The notes beneath the pieces were generated by a model. That model searched no databases. It was given only the letters and a program-made list of their open reading frames with translations, and had not been told where the DNA came from. From Hymenolepis diminuta (taxonomy: Eukaryota; Platyhelminthes; Cestoda; Cyclophyllidea; Hymenolepididae), in contig CAADRB010000075.1 in the NCBI GenBank assembly GCA_900708905.1, positions 369,111 to 433,110 on the forward strand: 64,000 bases of DNA. Reading direction: 5' to 3'. Below, one piece after another: positions 1-12,600 of this stretch. A program made the position numbers and the translations under genes. The stretch's first letter is position 1. Every line of letters begins with the position of its first letter.

Positions 1-29
1 CTTATATGAAAATCCGTTTTGGCATTGAC

Positions 30-290
30 TCAATAAGTAGAAATAACAGTCGAAGACTTGCATAAATCCCCAATAAAAAGAGTCCCAAGTCTATTAAGGA
101 AAGTGTTCACCACATTAGACTTAGGTTGAGCCGCTTTTATGAGACATTCATATTCTACTCGAATTAACCAGTGCCGACGGCCATCCACATTATTAAATAT
201 GCATTGATGAGCATCACTGACACACAAATACTCAAGGACATTTTCAAAATTATTGTTTAGATCGAAGTAAAAATTTGCGAGATTTACCAT
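30..290 (-). repeat. Degraded copy of short repeat family A (tRNA-derived, SINE-like)
   Basis: The minus strand carries an 86-codon open frame, but its nucleotides resemble the body of repeat family A better than any protein I know. A stretch with a CACTGGTTAA-like core, then GTAGAAT and TCTCATAA-like words, occurs in the same order as in the copies near 22.5 kb and 60.1 kb. I therefore read it as an old repeat that happens to be open. No domain is recognisable. A small coding exon cannot be fully excluded. Confidence 0.3.
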
Positions 291-696
291 TTCAAATCAT
301 TCATTACATTGAAAAGTGTTTTACGCTACCGGTGACCTTATTCGCGCCATAGTTTCAAATATTTTCCATATCCTTTATTTGATGACAGGCCCCAACTTTT
401 GGCACAGACTGTCTGGCGGTCATAGAGTCTGACTACAATCACGAGGATGGCTAAGTAGGGGAGATGAATTACCTCGAAACAAAAACTGTACACGAACTAT
501 CGATGTAGCACAGATTGACGGAGTTGCACCAAAAAATGTGGGTGGGTGAGAGAATATAAGCGGTCATTCTCTTTGAAAAAGTACATTGGACAAAGATATC
601 CTGGTAAATCACAGAAAAGCAAAATAAAGTAAAGTAAAGTATTCCACTTAACCAATAAAGTACAATACTATCAAAACATATGTTGGCATGCAGTAA

Positions 697-912
697 TATT
701 AATTCCCAAGAGGAAGAGTTCTTCAACGTTCATCTCGGGTAAAGAATGGCGTTATGAAGCCTATCTGGTGAAAGACTCAAATTCTGATACCCTCTACATT
801 AGCCAATCTTAACTAGTGGGGCTGATCTTGTGTGAGCCGACGGAATTCGAAACCGCGGCCTCGGACTTCACAGATGAGCACATTAACCATTGCGCAACCC
901 ATACACAAGTCG
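697..912 (-). repeat. Short repeat family A, near full-length copy (SINE-like)
   Basis: Read on the minus strand, this begins with a tRNA-like head. There is an A-box-like TTGCGCAATGG (887-897 on the plus strand) and a B-box-like GGTTTCGAATTCC (842-854). A roughly 130-bp body follows and ends near a TTGGGAATTAA-like terminus. The same head, body and end recur at 53628-53836 (plus) and 63385-63590 (minus). An internal Pol III promoter with a shared unrelated body is the usual build of a tRNA-derived SINE. It is diverged and unlikely to be active. Confidence 0.6.
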
Positions 913-3601
913 ACATGTATTGATCTATATAAATGCCAATGTTATTTATTATTAATGAAGGTACATGTGGAGTGGTCTGAAAGGGGCCTACTGAGCAAAC
1001 TACATATGACTAACTCCTGACCGGAATCTCACGTGAGTTCGGATAAACTATGAAACAAAGACTAATTGACTGACAGGTGATTCCTTTGATACGGGAAGAA
1101 CCAAGTTGATGTGTCCTTGGACACGTGAAGGGAAGACAAGCAACTGTAGCTGGTAACTGAAAATATTTCAGCTATGAATTTCGTCATATTTAAGGGAATG
1201 ACTCAGAGAATATGCAATCAACAGGTGCCTAGTAAAAGATATTGGCTGTCTATTAGACAAGAACTGCGTTAAGCAATATTTAATCCTCATATATCTGCTG
1301 GAATAAGTTCTTAATTTTTAGTATTTCAAGATGGAGACGTTGAATTTCATTTGCGGTACATATTATACTATATGAACTTTCTGGGTTAATTTTTAGATTT
1401 ATTCCCAAGTAAATGGGATTATTCAAAACTCATTCATTATAATTGCGAACATAACGGTGGCCTAAGTAGACCACGTGGACTATTTCTCATGAATGTGAGT
1501 GTGATTGCCAAAAGAGAAAAATCATTTCTTTTATTCAGATAGGAGTAAAATAGGGCAACATGCTGCACCTCTATACTCATGACGTAATACACACTTCTGT
1601 CCCACCTAGCGACGAGATAATCGATAGAATTCGACCCTGAATTCTGGAGTATGATTATCCACGTATTGCACCCTGATAGAGTGCGCTTTAGATTTGATCG
1701 ATTATGCACCCAATGTTGAATATGTAGACAATAATTCACCCCTTGCTAAGACTCACAACAATTTAATTCTCTCAAACGTTGTTCTTTAGTTAAAAATCAG
1801 ACAGCTGCTTCTTACTGTCATATCAAGGATTAAGTGATCAGACTTATATTGTTTGACCGAACAACTACTAAATTACAGAGGTGAGATAAAAATTACTCAA
1901 AACTTTGTTCAGACACGTCTGACTTTAGTTTACGGAGTCTGAGTCCGTCTAGTCACGAATTCGGTTAATATTACTTATGGGACTCAAGATAGTAATTATA
2001 ACGTGATTACTAGAGTAATATTGATCGGTGCAGTTACGTCTGGGATTTTGGGGAATAGAAGCTAACGTCAAGGTGCACCTGTTGATAAAAGTACATTAAA
2101 CAAAGAAGACGTGCAAACTACGCATAACTGATGGGAAAAATAGATCTAATCAATTCAGCATTCAGCTGCATGGTATAGAAAAAATGAACAGCTTTGTTGA
2201 ATTCTGTTAAATGAGTGATCATATTTACCATATATGATCCGATTGATCCATACAGATATCATGTGGTGGCATCTAAGATTTCGAAAATTGCCTGCAGTGC
2301 AGATCACACTGGGCTACCTTTCAACATTCACCAGGTAATACTCTAGCTAACCAAATGGGTTGAAATTGGTGACATTTGAGTAGCAAGTGAGTTCTGGAAG
2401 CGGGAGGCCAAGAAAATCAAGAATAGACGATGTGAAGCACTATGAGTTAAAACTATAATGTCATTTAAAGAAGTGAAGCATATTATATCGTATTCGTCTA
2501 GTAAACGCTAAAATGGTGATTAATTAACGCTAGCATTGTAATTTTTAATTGCGAAAGCGAAAATCTTGAGGAGTACATACATTAAATTGTGAGAAACCTA
2601 TTTTTTTTTCAACTCTTCTCTCATTCACTGTGACTGTAAATAATTTCCCAAGGGGGAAGTAATTTTTGAGTAACCTAGATATGTGGATCGAAATGATAGT
2701 CCCACTCCGACAACTGGAGTACTATCGATCGATAGAAGTTGGAGGAAAAAGGAGCTGACCACGGGGTGCACCCCTTCGTTAAAGTATATCAAACAAAACT
2801 CCGTAAGGCATACACTATTGACTGAAAGAAAGGGAAAGAATGTTCCCTTTTTCAATCAGTTGAAGGGTGGTAAAGACAACAAATCTTCACGTCATCAGAA
2901 CGCATCTTTTAATACTTTGCTAATACATTTATTTGCAATTTGGTATTAGTTCAGTTGTTAGAAAATAGCCCTCTGTCCAAAACATCCAGGACTACCTTCT
3001 GGCCAAAGCGCATCTTTTCGAAACTCACCAAACATTTTGTTTAATCATAAGAATTGAAAACCTGCAATATTAAAGGACAGACGAGTCCTCCATATGGTCT
3101 CTATTTTTGTGAGAGTGATAGGCAATCGTGATCCATGCCGGGAATTTGGTCCTATCCAAGGAACTGAATGCAAAACTATCACATCAATCACTGCATATAT
3201 ATGAAATGGTTAATCCACCTTAACCGTCTGTTCAACTAGCAGTTCAAATTTATATTTCAATACTGTTAACTTTATTCTGCAGATACAACAGTCTCAACAC
3301 GGCCCAAGTAGCATAAGGTGAAAAATCGTAGTTTATATTTGTTTTTTTATTCTCAAGTAAATACGATAATGATCGCCTAAGTCAATTGTGTGAGACTAAT
3401 ACTTAACAAACCGAATTTGTAATAAAGAAACAAAAGCGAAACCTTTCTAGCTAGCCCGTTTTACAATTTTCAACACATAAATAGTGATAAACTTAAAAAA
3501 ATATATTATTAGCCCAACTTGTACTAAAATAAATCTCAAATGCCTAAATAAGGTAGAAAAAAAGAAGTTGAATACACTGAGATGAAAGTGTGAGTGGAAG
3601 A
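913..3601. other. Non-coding stretch, no gene recognised
   Basis: AT-rich DNA with stop codons throughout. The longest open frames (for example 1437-1739 minus and 2683-2949 plus) are about 100 codons or less, compositionally plain and without recognisable motifs. I see no convincing exon, RNA gene or tandem array here. Confidence 0.5.
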
Positions 3602-4252
3602 TCAGAGGTAGGGTCTCCACAGTTGTTGACGTTTCTTTGGCGGCAGTGTTAAATTTGTTCCATCCGTCATACATCCTACATTGCTGTTCTCATTATGGGA
3701 ACTTGAAATAGACGATAAACCTTGAATGCCACTATCACTGAAGGGTTGGAAAGGACCCGATAGGAAATCCTGAAAGGTATCTTTTTTCACATTCGCCGAA
3801 TTCCTTTTGTAGAATGAACACAATCTTCTCTTGACGTCTGGTCTTTCTTTCATGAGATGAGCCATACTGATTAAAACCTCCTGGCAGAAGGTTAGCATTT
3901 CAATCTTTTCACATCGTATAGTTGTTTCCTTTGCCTATCAGAAAGAATAAATTTAATTTCCTTTAATGTTTAGCCCCAACATATACAGTGTGATATGCTC
4001 ACGTTTTCCGTTCCAATTATAGAGAGAGCAAGGCTATGCAGTTGAGAGATTTGATCCGAGATTCGCGCACGTCTTAGCCGCTCCTTATTCTGTTTCTTTA
4101 ACTGGAGAGAATTAAAAAAATATACACCGTGGCATTTCGGTATTAAAAATAGAATATATTATAACGGGTATGCCTCATACGCGTCTTAATTCCATTCTTT
4201 CTTCTCTTCTAAGTGGGAGTAGATCCTCAATTTGCGAAAATAAAGGAAACAT
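3602..4252 (-). CDS. Hairy/E(spl)-like bHLH transcriptional repressor (HES family candidate)
   Basis: Predicted nuclear DNA-binding repressor. Three exons on the minus strand, 4252-4181, 4101-4003 and 3934-3602, are joined in phase 0 through introns of 79 and 68 nt with GT-AG ends, giving 167 aa. Exon 2 encodes a basic region and helix 1: residues 31-38 read ERLRRARI, matching the EKRRRARI-type motif of HES proteins. Exon 3 opens with helix 2 (RCEKIEML at 64-71). An EV followed 12 residues later by DVKRRL is spaced like part of the Orange domain, though it overlaps helix 2. The protein ends in WRPYL, close to the WRPW/WRPY Groucho-binding tails of HES and Runx. The proline typical of the HES basic region is replaced by Gln28. 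The start is uncertain: I chose the ATG at 4252, but a second in-frame ATG at 4195 would give 148 aa, and an upstream exon is possible. HES membership is inferred from motifs alone. Confidence 0.72.
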
Positions 4253-4329
4253 TTCGAAGATCAAATCGTACCGAAGGATCCCCTGAATACAAATGACGTC
4301 TTGAGTGCACTGCAAGTGGCTCCTGCCTG

Positions 4330-4388
4330 CACGTGCAATTATTGGACGAGTCAACAGCCAATCAATTTGGGGCACACTCGTGGCCAAT
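4330..4388 (-). promoter_or_regulatory. Candidate promoter of the HES-like gene: E-box, N-box and CCAAT cluster
   Basis: Within 59 bp upstream of the proposed start there is a palindromic CACGTG (4330-4335) and a minus-strand CACGAG (4377-4382) fitting the N-box CACNAG. Three CCAAT cores lie at 4341-4345 (minus), 4358-4362 and 4384-4388 (plus). The stretch is less AT-rich than its surroundings. HES proteins elsewhere bind N- and E-boxes in their own promoters, so negative autoregulation is a reasonable inference, not something shown by sequence. No clear TATA box was assigned. Confidence 0.4.
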
Positions 4389-4671
4389 CAGGACATAGAG
4401 TCGCTAGTGCAATGACCTGAAACCCGCCACGCTTATGCAAAAAGTAGCAGAAGCAGAACATGCTTTCTTTTCCAAAATTAAACATTCAGGCTATCGAAAA
4501 TATCATAGACACATTGTTATCTAAAGTTATGTGAAAAATAATTATGAATAATACAATATCAGAACACACCACTTTTTTCAAGCATTTCGGGTTATACATT
4601 TTAGCAAAATATTAAAATACTCTCCCGTCACTAATATAACGGTACGCCGCCACTTATATTTTATAGGCAAG

Positions 4672-4890
4672 CCTAGTTACTCGGACCCACTAAACTTGAG
4701 GGAGAAGCCTGTAACCCAAATGGCTCTTCCCTTTATTAGGAAAATATATCTGGTCATGTATAGTTTGGACATAAATAGGATGTATATATGCAGATACGAG
4801 CACTGAATAGCAGAAACCAAAAAATCTTGAGTCAGAGGAAAGAATTCCACTTAGTAGTACTTTGTGAATTTTGCTCAAGGCATTGAAGAA
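4672..4890 (+). repeat. Short repeat family B, copy 1
   Basis: Starts with AGTTACTCGGACCC, followed by GAGGGAGAAGCCTGTA and a CTTTATTA segment, and finishes with a TTGTGAATTTTGCTCAAG-like segment. The same ordered blocks occur at 33436-33665 and 50776-51045, with a partial copy at 53840-54020. Copies are diverged but co-linear. I do not recognise the family. The minus-strand open frame at 4690-4878 lies wholly inside the repeat and is not a gene. Confidence 0.5.
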
Positions 4891-7800
4891 TAAATCTGCT
4901 TCCTGTCATATCCAATTCACGTAAGTATCATAGGCTTATCATAAATTGTTCGTGTAATCATTCTCATTCATAGGAACTTGAAATAATTATGCACTTTATA
5001 GAACAAAGTACATCCGGTAAAGCGTACCGAACGTCACGAAAATGGAACCGTGAATCAATATTAGAGCACTGTTCACACCCCCGTTCCTGTTTTGTTAAAA
5101 ATTATACTGATTAAATATTGATTTGCTGAGGGAATTCTTTAGCGGCGAGAATTCTACGTCATAATGACAAGGTTCGGAGAGTTTTGGAAATCAATATTTT
5201 CCAGCATTTGATCTTGAGGTTGCTTTTCTTTCATGCTCATACCTGATAATGAAGTCTCTGTATTGCTATATTACTTACTAGCAAGATGGCAAATTAATTT
5301 CCTCTATCTAAATTGTTTATAAATAGTTTGATTTACTTAAAATTTAGAAGGAAATCAATGTTCGAACTACCCCTTTTCTTTCTCTCTACTGTCTAAATTT
5401 GTAACCATACTCTACTTTTGTGGACTGTCTATGTTACATAGATGGAAGTGTTTCGTTATGAATATGCCGACATGACCTTATGTTGGCCGCCTGATAAATA
5501 TCCGGTTCAGAAGCATTTACTTTGGAATATGCATGTAGAGAAGATTTTTTAAACAGTCTTTTATCATAAATCGACTACAATAGTGTATAGTCAGAGTGAG
5601 ATTTTGTCAAACGAGGTCTTAACTACGTTCTTTTCATAGAGCTAGCGAATACCTATTTGGGAAAAGGTTATGGAGACTGGCAAGATGACTGCCAGATAAA
5701 CTCGAGTTTCAATTCTGCTTTTTCTTTAGTAACACGTGAGGAATTTTCGTCTACGCTAATAAAATTAGAAAAATATGCTGAAGGAAAGTGTAAGAGAATA
5801 AATTACGTTAATCTCATTTACATCTAGTAATCAGGACAACTTAGAAACATGGTATCTCTAATCATGCATCCCCAAAGTTCAAGTGAATTCACATTGAAGC
5901 TGCTGAATCATATCAAACACGATAGCTACTTGGGAATCAAATGCAACCACCACCTGCATTTTGCCCAATTAGGATGGAATATCCAGATGACCTATCACGT
6001 TAGAAGAGTTAATCTACGACTGGCAGTTTCATATTTAGGCTTCTGAAAAAAATGATCGAACCCAGATAGAGTTTCTTTATGTTGAAAAAGAAATGTTCAC
6101 AATCAACAATACGATATTCTAGTTCTTAATAGAGAGGTGGGAGGGAGAGAATACCAAAAGGGTTAGGCACAAAATGAACCCCGATGACCTTGAAATATAC
6201 AAGCGGGCCAATGATATAAACAAAGATGAGATAAAAACAAACACAAATAAAATAAAAATTATTTTCCCAAAGAGAAAAATTGGACAAAATTTTGTCGCAT
6301 TAATATCATATTTCGGCCTTGGTAGACGCTCTGTTTCAAACTGTAACAACGAGTTTCCGTTATTTCTTAGAATACAATGAATATATATAGTTAATAGGCT
6401 AGATGTAAAAATTGTTGCTATCACTGCGCCTGTTCTGAATGAAGAATGCATAAACATTGGTTTGTCCGAATATGATTTGATGCCATTTTCCAAGGAAATT
6501 TCAAAATGTATTGAGAAGTAAATCTCTATTTTTCAAAATAGAATAATTATTAAAATGAACATTATAACACACAGTATGTTGTTTTATTTGAAGCACGAAT
6601 TTTTTTAAGCAAATGACCAGGTAATAATTGCATTACAAATAAAGATCGGGAAAAAGATGTTAAGCTTTAAGTAGTACAGTTACCAAAAAAACAAGAAAAG
6701 AAAAAATATGACGGAATTTTTCTTGAAAGGAAAAGAGATTTGTGGAGTTTTAGATGCAATTTGCGCCACTTTATCCTCAACATCTTCAGGATGCTTGGGT
6801 AGATCATCTCAGTTGGAGATTAGTTTCGAGACAATTGGAGGACAATTGCACTGATTTTCTTGAACTGAGATTTAGCTTCTCCTGCAATTCCGTGGTCACG
6901 TGTTTTACAATCCACCTCTAATTTGATTCCTGCCAGAAATGCGCAAGTTTTATGAATAGGTGGTTGCGCCACTCCCATCTTCATTTCTATACAATATTTA
7001 ACTCCGTATATACATATACATAAGCACATATTTCTCCACCCTCATATTCGGACAAACAATTACCATACTTAACAGAGTGTCATTAACTAAAAACTTGCGC
7101 ATTTTCAAATGTTGGCTTTCTTCTGGGATCAGACAACTTAGAGCTGTATCATGAGGTGTGTGATCATAAAGCTACGAGAAAAATCCAAGTCTCCGTTCAT
7201 GAAAATCAGTGCAATTTTCCCCAATTGTCATGAAAACGATTCTACAATATAGGTAGAAGCTGTATTTAAAGCTATGCATCCTTACGTCCAAATCGTATTT
7301 GTAATACGAACATTAACTGATCCGTTTTTGATCACATAAACTTGACCAAATAAATTAATTTAATTTTTAAGCCCTTCGGGGAAATAATTCATTCTGTACT
7401 TAAGCAGATTAGAACATGGAACTTGATCGGGAAAGACTGACTCGACTATCGACAGAAATGCCAAGGCCAACCTGCGTAGGCCTACATTCTCAGTAAACGG
7501 CCTTCAAAGTTAGGCTGCAAGCGATTAATATTTTCTCATATATACCAAACCAACGTGGTTCAACAGGGAATGAACTGTCTCTACTACTGATGAGGATAAA
7601 CCCTTATTTTAAAAGCAGAAGCATTCAAATCCCCTTCCTACTCCTATCCTTAAAAATCTTCGAATTTCTGCTACCCAAACGCATGTACAGCACTGCTTTC
7701 AAACGATCATTTTAACAAATGGACTTCAAAAGAATATATAAGGTGAATTACCTAAGACGTAACATTACTAATAATTTCCCATACCTTCCCATTTTCACTT

Positions 7801-9642
7801 TTATCTATAAGTAAATCAGTAAATCGATCACCCTTTTTATCTCAGAATAATTACTCAAACACTTTAAAACTTCTTAACAAATACTTCAGAGCGAATTTTT
7901 ATTGGTTAGTCTATTTATTTGGTAATTTTTCCTCTGAAAACTTGTGAGATGATTGGTTGCTTAGTGCGAATTGAGAAAGAAGTGAACAGAAATCAAATCA
8001 AGAAATATGTATTTTGATTCACCCTGGATAGTCAGTGTTCATATTTTTTTATTTGCATGTGGTAATTCTACGGGAAATCAAAGCCCCATGGTATTCTTTC
8101 AATGATTCGTAGTATTGCTTCAATCCTCGTCTCACTTATTAAATAGCAGATGGAAAAATTCTCTCAATGAATGGTATCATTGAGATAGTCTGCCTTGAGG
8201 CACACATTCTTCCATTACCTCTATTGACGTGTATGCATATATAGGAATTTTTCTTTCCTTAATATTGAGACAACATATCCTGGATTCTTTGAAATGGTTT
8301 GATGATATCAAACTAAATGATATAATTATCAATTTCAAACTGAACCACTTCGAGGCTTCTGGCAGGATTGCACTACCGTAACACATTTGCCTGACATACC
8401 ATAAACCACAATATTAGTCTAAAATTAAGAAAAAAATATTCGTTAAATGAAAAAAAACAAACTAAACAGGCCTAGCTGGCAAGTATCTTTTAAATCGATT
8501 GACTTAAATCGCGGTAGGCATGCGAAATGTTCACAAAACGAAGTCATCATTGATTTGAATACAATATATGTAGCCACTTTGAAATATCATTTTCACAATC
8601 TAATTGTATGCTCATTTTATTTATCGTGTTTGAAAGTGAAAACTTTTAATAAAAGTTGATGTCATAATATTTTTAAGAAGTAAAGTATTCTTGTCAAAGA
8701 ATGATTAATTTAGTTTTTTTGATCATATGGACTGAATAATAAATAAATCTTCTTTCCAGTTTTAAACTTCATGATAGAGAAGTTTATTGTTAAGTTTTAG
8801 AGCAGTGGTAGAATGATATTAAGAAATTTCAATGTGTAATCATGATTTTCACTCTTTATTAGAGGAAAAATTTGTTGGCAAAACTGAGAATTGTACAGCT
8901 GAAAATTAATTTTTTTACTGGAATGTGCTTCAGGACTAGAGAAATAGACCAGTGGCATTTTTGTTATTTATGGCAGTTACCGTCACTTAACCGAAGCTAC
9001 CATCTGCGCGCAAGAATCAGAGGCACAGAAACGTATAATTCAGTCATTTAAAGGTGTGCTTACGAAAATTAAAAAATTTATAGTAGACGGGTGTGTTTTT
9101 CTTATAGAAGATTGTCTAGCATTTGTAGCAGACGATTTTGTTTATATTTATTATTATCGAATGCTTAAACATATAATGACATAATTTAGAAAAGTTTTTG
9201 AGCAGGTTGCCAAAGTAGATGCTGCGTTTTTTTCAAAAAAGCGTATTATTATTTTTTATATATTCTAAATCAGCAAATGGAGAAGAGTAGGATACAAAAC
9301 TAAAATTAAATATTGATTAATAAAAGAGATGTTAGGGTCAATAAGTAAAGGGATTTTAAGAAATGTTTACTTATTTTCACACAAAATGAGCCTAATTGAA
9401 CTTATTTGTCAAACGTGGTAACAGATCTTTTTCCAATATTTGATATATGGTAAGTGAATGTTAATAGCCAGAGAATAGTAATTATATAAAAGATAACAAG
9501 ATCTATAAATCTGAAAGGAGTTTAAAAGCAATATAACTAAATGATTTATAATAGGTTCCGTTTTTATCTTAAACAATTTTCAGATACTTTTGAATTGCAA
9601 AATAAATAATGTAACAGCGACCTTGATGTAGGAGTCTGAAAA
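4891..9642. other. Intergenic region with no confident gene
   Basis: Mostly AT-rich sequence with long A and T runs. The one stretch worth noting is a hydrophobic minus-strand open frame at 6119-6493 (see findings), which has no usable ATG of its own. I see nothing else that supports an exon, RNA gene or tandem repeat. The final few hundred bases are the upstream region of the VPS52 gene. Confidence 0.5.
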
Positions 9643-12600
9643 ATGGATGTTGTCACAACCGGTTCTAAGTGTGAAAATCCTAATGACAAATCAGATTTAT
9701 TATCAAATATTGACAACGAAGAAACGAGTATCTTAAACGGGGAAATCTCAAGATCTGTTTTAGAATCCGTAATATTGGCTTTTTATACTAACTCCTGCTT
9801 AGGATGTTGATTTAAGAGTGTACTCAAAACGAGTAGAAGAACAACTGGAAAGCTTAGAGGCGTCTGCTATTGCCGCTTGTAAGTAATGTTTAACTTATTA
9901 TCTTAAGATGTTCGAATGGGACCGAACGTGGCTGGATTGCATCAGAAAATATCTGCCTGTTGCAAAACTTTAGAGGTATTCATATTTTTCATTGAATATT
10001 TGTAGCACATGGAAACAATCCTTGCAAATTTTCACCGAGATCTTGGAAATATTAGTTCTGATATACAAGATCTACAAATACAGTCAATGAATATGCAACA
10101 AAGACTTCAGAATCGTCAGGTATAATTCTTTTAAATTTTATCTGATTAATAAAATTTCTTCAAAAATATGACTATTAATTTTTGACCTTCTAGGTCGTTC
10201 GAGGAGAATTGAGTCAGTTTTTATCAGATATGGTTATTCCGGATACGCTTATCCAGTAAATTATATTTATTGCCATCTTTCCAAATTTGCAATTATTTGA
10301 CGATATGTGTCTTTACTAAACAGACATATACTCTTGACTCCGGTAACTGAACAAGATTTCATTGAAAATTTACATGAATTGGACCATAAACTGGGTATTC
10401 TCACTGAGTATGGGGCTATGGATTATCCAGCTTGTCAAGATGTCAGTTCGCTTTTGACCAAATTAAAGATTAAGGTTGATTCTTGTACAAAGCCGTATTT
10501 TCAAATTTATATATTCTTATATTAAAAATATTACATTTTTAAGTCCATAACACGAATACGCGACTTCCTAATGGATAAAATTAAAGCGTTGCGTAAGCCC
10601 ATGGCTAACTATCAGGTTCCACAGTCGCAACTTCTTCGATATAGGCAAGTATTTTAATTTTGATATTTATTATAACATTTTAGATTTTTCTATGAATTTC
10701 TTCTCATTCATGAAAGGGAACTAGCCCGAGAAATTCGCGTTAATTATCTCTCCACAATGGATAAAGTTTATTTTGCCTATTTCAAAACCTACGCCACAAA
10801 GCTACTTAGGCTTCAGGTAAGTATTTAGTGAAATTAATTTTGTTTTAGTGACAATCCTATTTATTTTTTATTTATACTGTATACCTGTTAAATGAATAAG
10901 TGCATAGCGTTTTAAGTTTGACATTTAGGATTAGATATCTCAAAAGTATTGGGAGATTTGCTTTCCAACGTTTGTTTTGGTCATTCTGAGCAACTGATGG
11001 GAATTTCGCATTCTTACTCTTGTGCATCAGTATTAACTAGTGACCATTTTCATAACTGGATGGGCATAGGTATGCGTTTATCTCATAATCACTTATTTGA
11101 CCGTTACGTGCCAGTTTAAGGTTTGGTCTTAAATCGACGATCTCAATTTAGCTTAAATTGGTAAAAATGGAGAACTTCTGTCGTTGTATTGCGAGCTTGT
11201 TTAGGTTACACTTCAGCTTTTTCCAAGTCACTTAAATGTGTTTCTTTTCTTAAAAGTCGCTTATTCTTAATCTTCCGATATTTGAAAATGATAGCATAAT
11301 TAGCAACTTTCTAATCGCTGTTCTCTTTTATAAGAGTTGAATTACTTAGAATTTGAGCATTTGGAGTGACTCAAACTTGTGCGATGGTATCTTCTACAAC
11401 GCAGAAATATTCTTTCTGGCATTAGCGCACAACTAGAGCAGTAAATTTCGTTCTAACATGAATTCCTCTGGAACTAAGCCTCATAACTGAAGTAGGTGAA
11501 ATCGATCATTTTAGTTATTATTAGGGGTGTCTTTTTAACGCCAATCCCCCTATCGAACTTAATAGATCCTATCAGTATTTTGTGGTTCGACAAAAGTTTC
11601 ACTAGGAGCAAGTTAAATAGATATTTTAGAGTTGCTCACAATTGGGGCCCTTTATTGAACCTTGGGTGCAACATTTCTTAACGGTATCTGTTGACCAAGT
11701 TATTTTTGACTCTTTGAATATGCATACCTAAAAGCTAGTTAAGATTAACCATATCTTCGCTTCAGTAATTTCTTGATTACTAGTTGAATATTGGGAATAT
11801 AGAATAAATATTATTCATTTTTTCAGGCTGACAGCTCTCTCGAAAAGGACGAGCTCGTAGGGAAGAAATCTGATGATCTGAATACCTCCAATCAAAATCC
11901 GGCCCAATCTGTGGCTTCCAGTGCATCTTCAACTGGATCGACTCAACCCACATCTCGTCCAAGTCAGTTTGGGCTTGGAGATCGCGCTGAACGCTTGCTC
12001 ACACGGGAAGGTCTTCAAGCTGCTATTCTTCTACCCCACGCTGCGTCGAAAATTGAAGCCAAGTACTCAATTGAGGAAATTTATCGATCCATTAACTATG
12101 CATTCCTGGACACAGCCTGCAGGGAATACGTTTTCTTGGGAGATTTCTTTCTACACAGTTTTGGCTCACCCGTGTCGGGGTCGAAAAGTGCACCGCGTAG
12201 TGAACAAGTTGCTGCGTCGATGTTTGATAAGATTTTCGGTCGGACTATTGAAGCACTGGAAAACACCATTATGCCTCCGTTGATCCAGGTGGGACAATAT
12301 GATCTGCTGGGTCTCCTAATCAGTATTCAGCTTACACATTCGATGATTAGCCTGATGAAGGAACGTGGAATACCAGTACTAGATAGGTAAATATATATCG
12401 GTATTAAAATCCGTGTTATTGGACAAGTTAGAATGCAATGCAATGTTATAACTGAGGCGAAATAACACGTATGGGAATTTTTTAATGTATGACGTGATGT
12501 ATCCAGAATCATGGGCCTGTAATTAGAGTAATAGTGATTATTTGACATCAAATTTGTCGACTCAGTACTTGACAATCGTCTCGTTATTTAGGCACATTAT

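Noticed and set aside
4181..4387. A 70-codon minus-strand frame upstream of the bHLH exons taken whole as coding
   Set aside because: It lacks an ATG at its beginning and runs through the CCAAT/E-box cluster. Only the last 24 codons are used as candidate exon 1.
11921..12283. A 120-codon plus-strand frame overlapping VPS52
   Set aside because: It is an alternate frame of VPS52 exon 9, whose own frame matches the family over its whole length.
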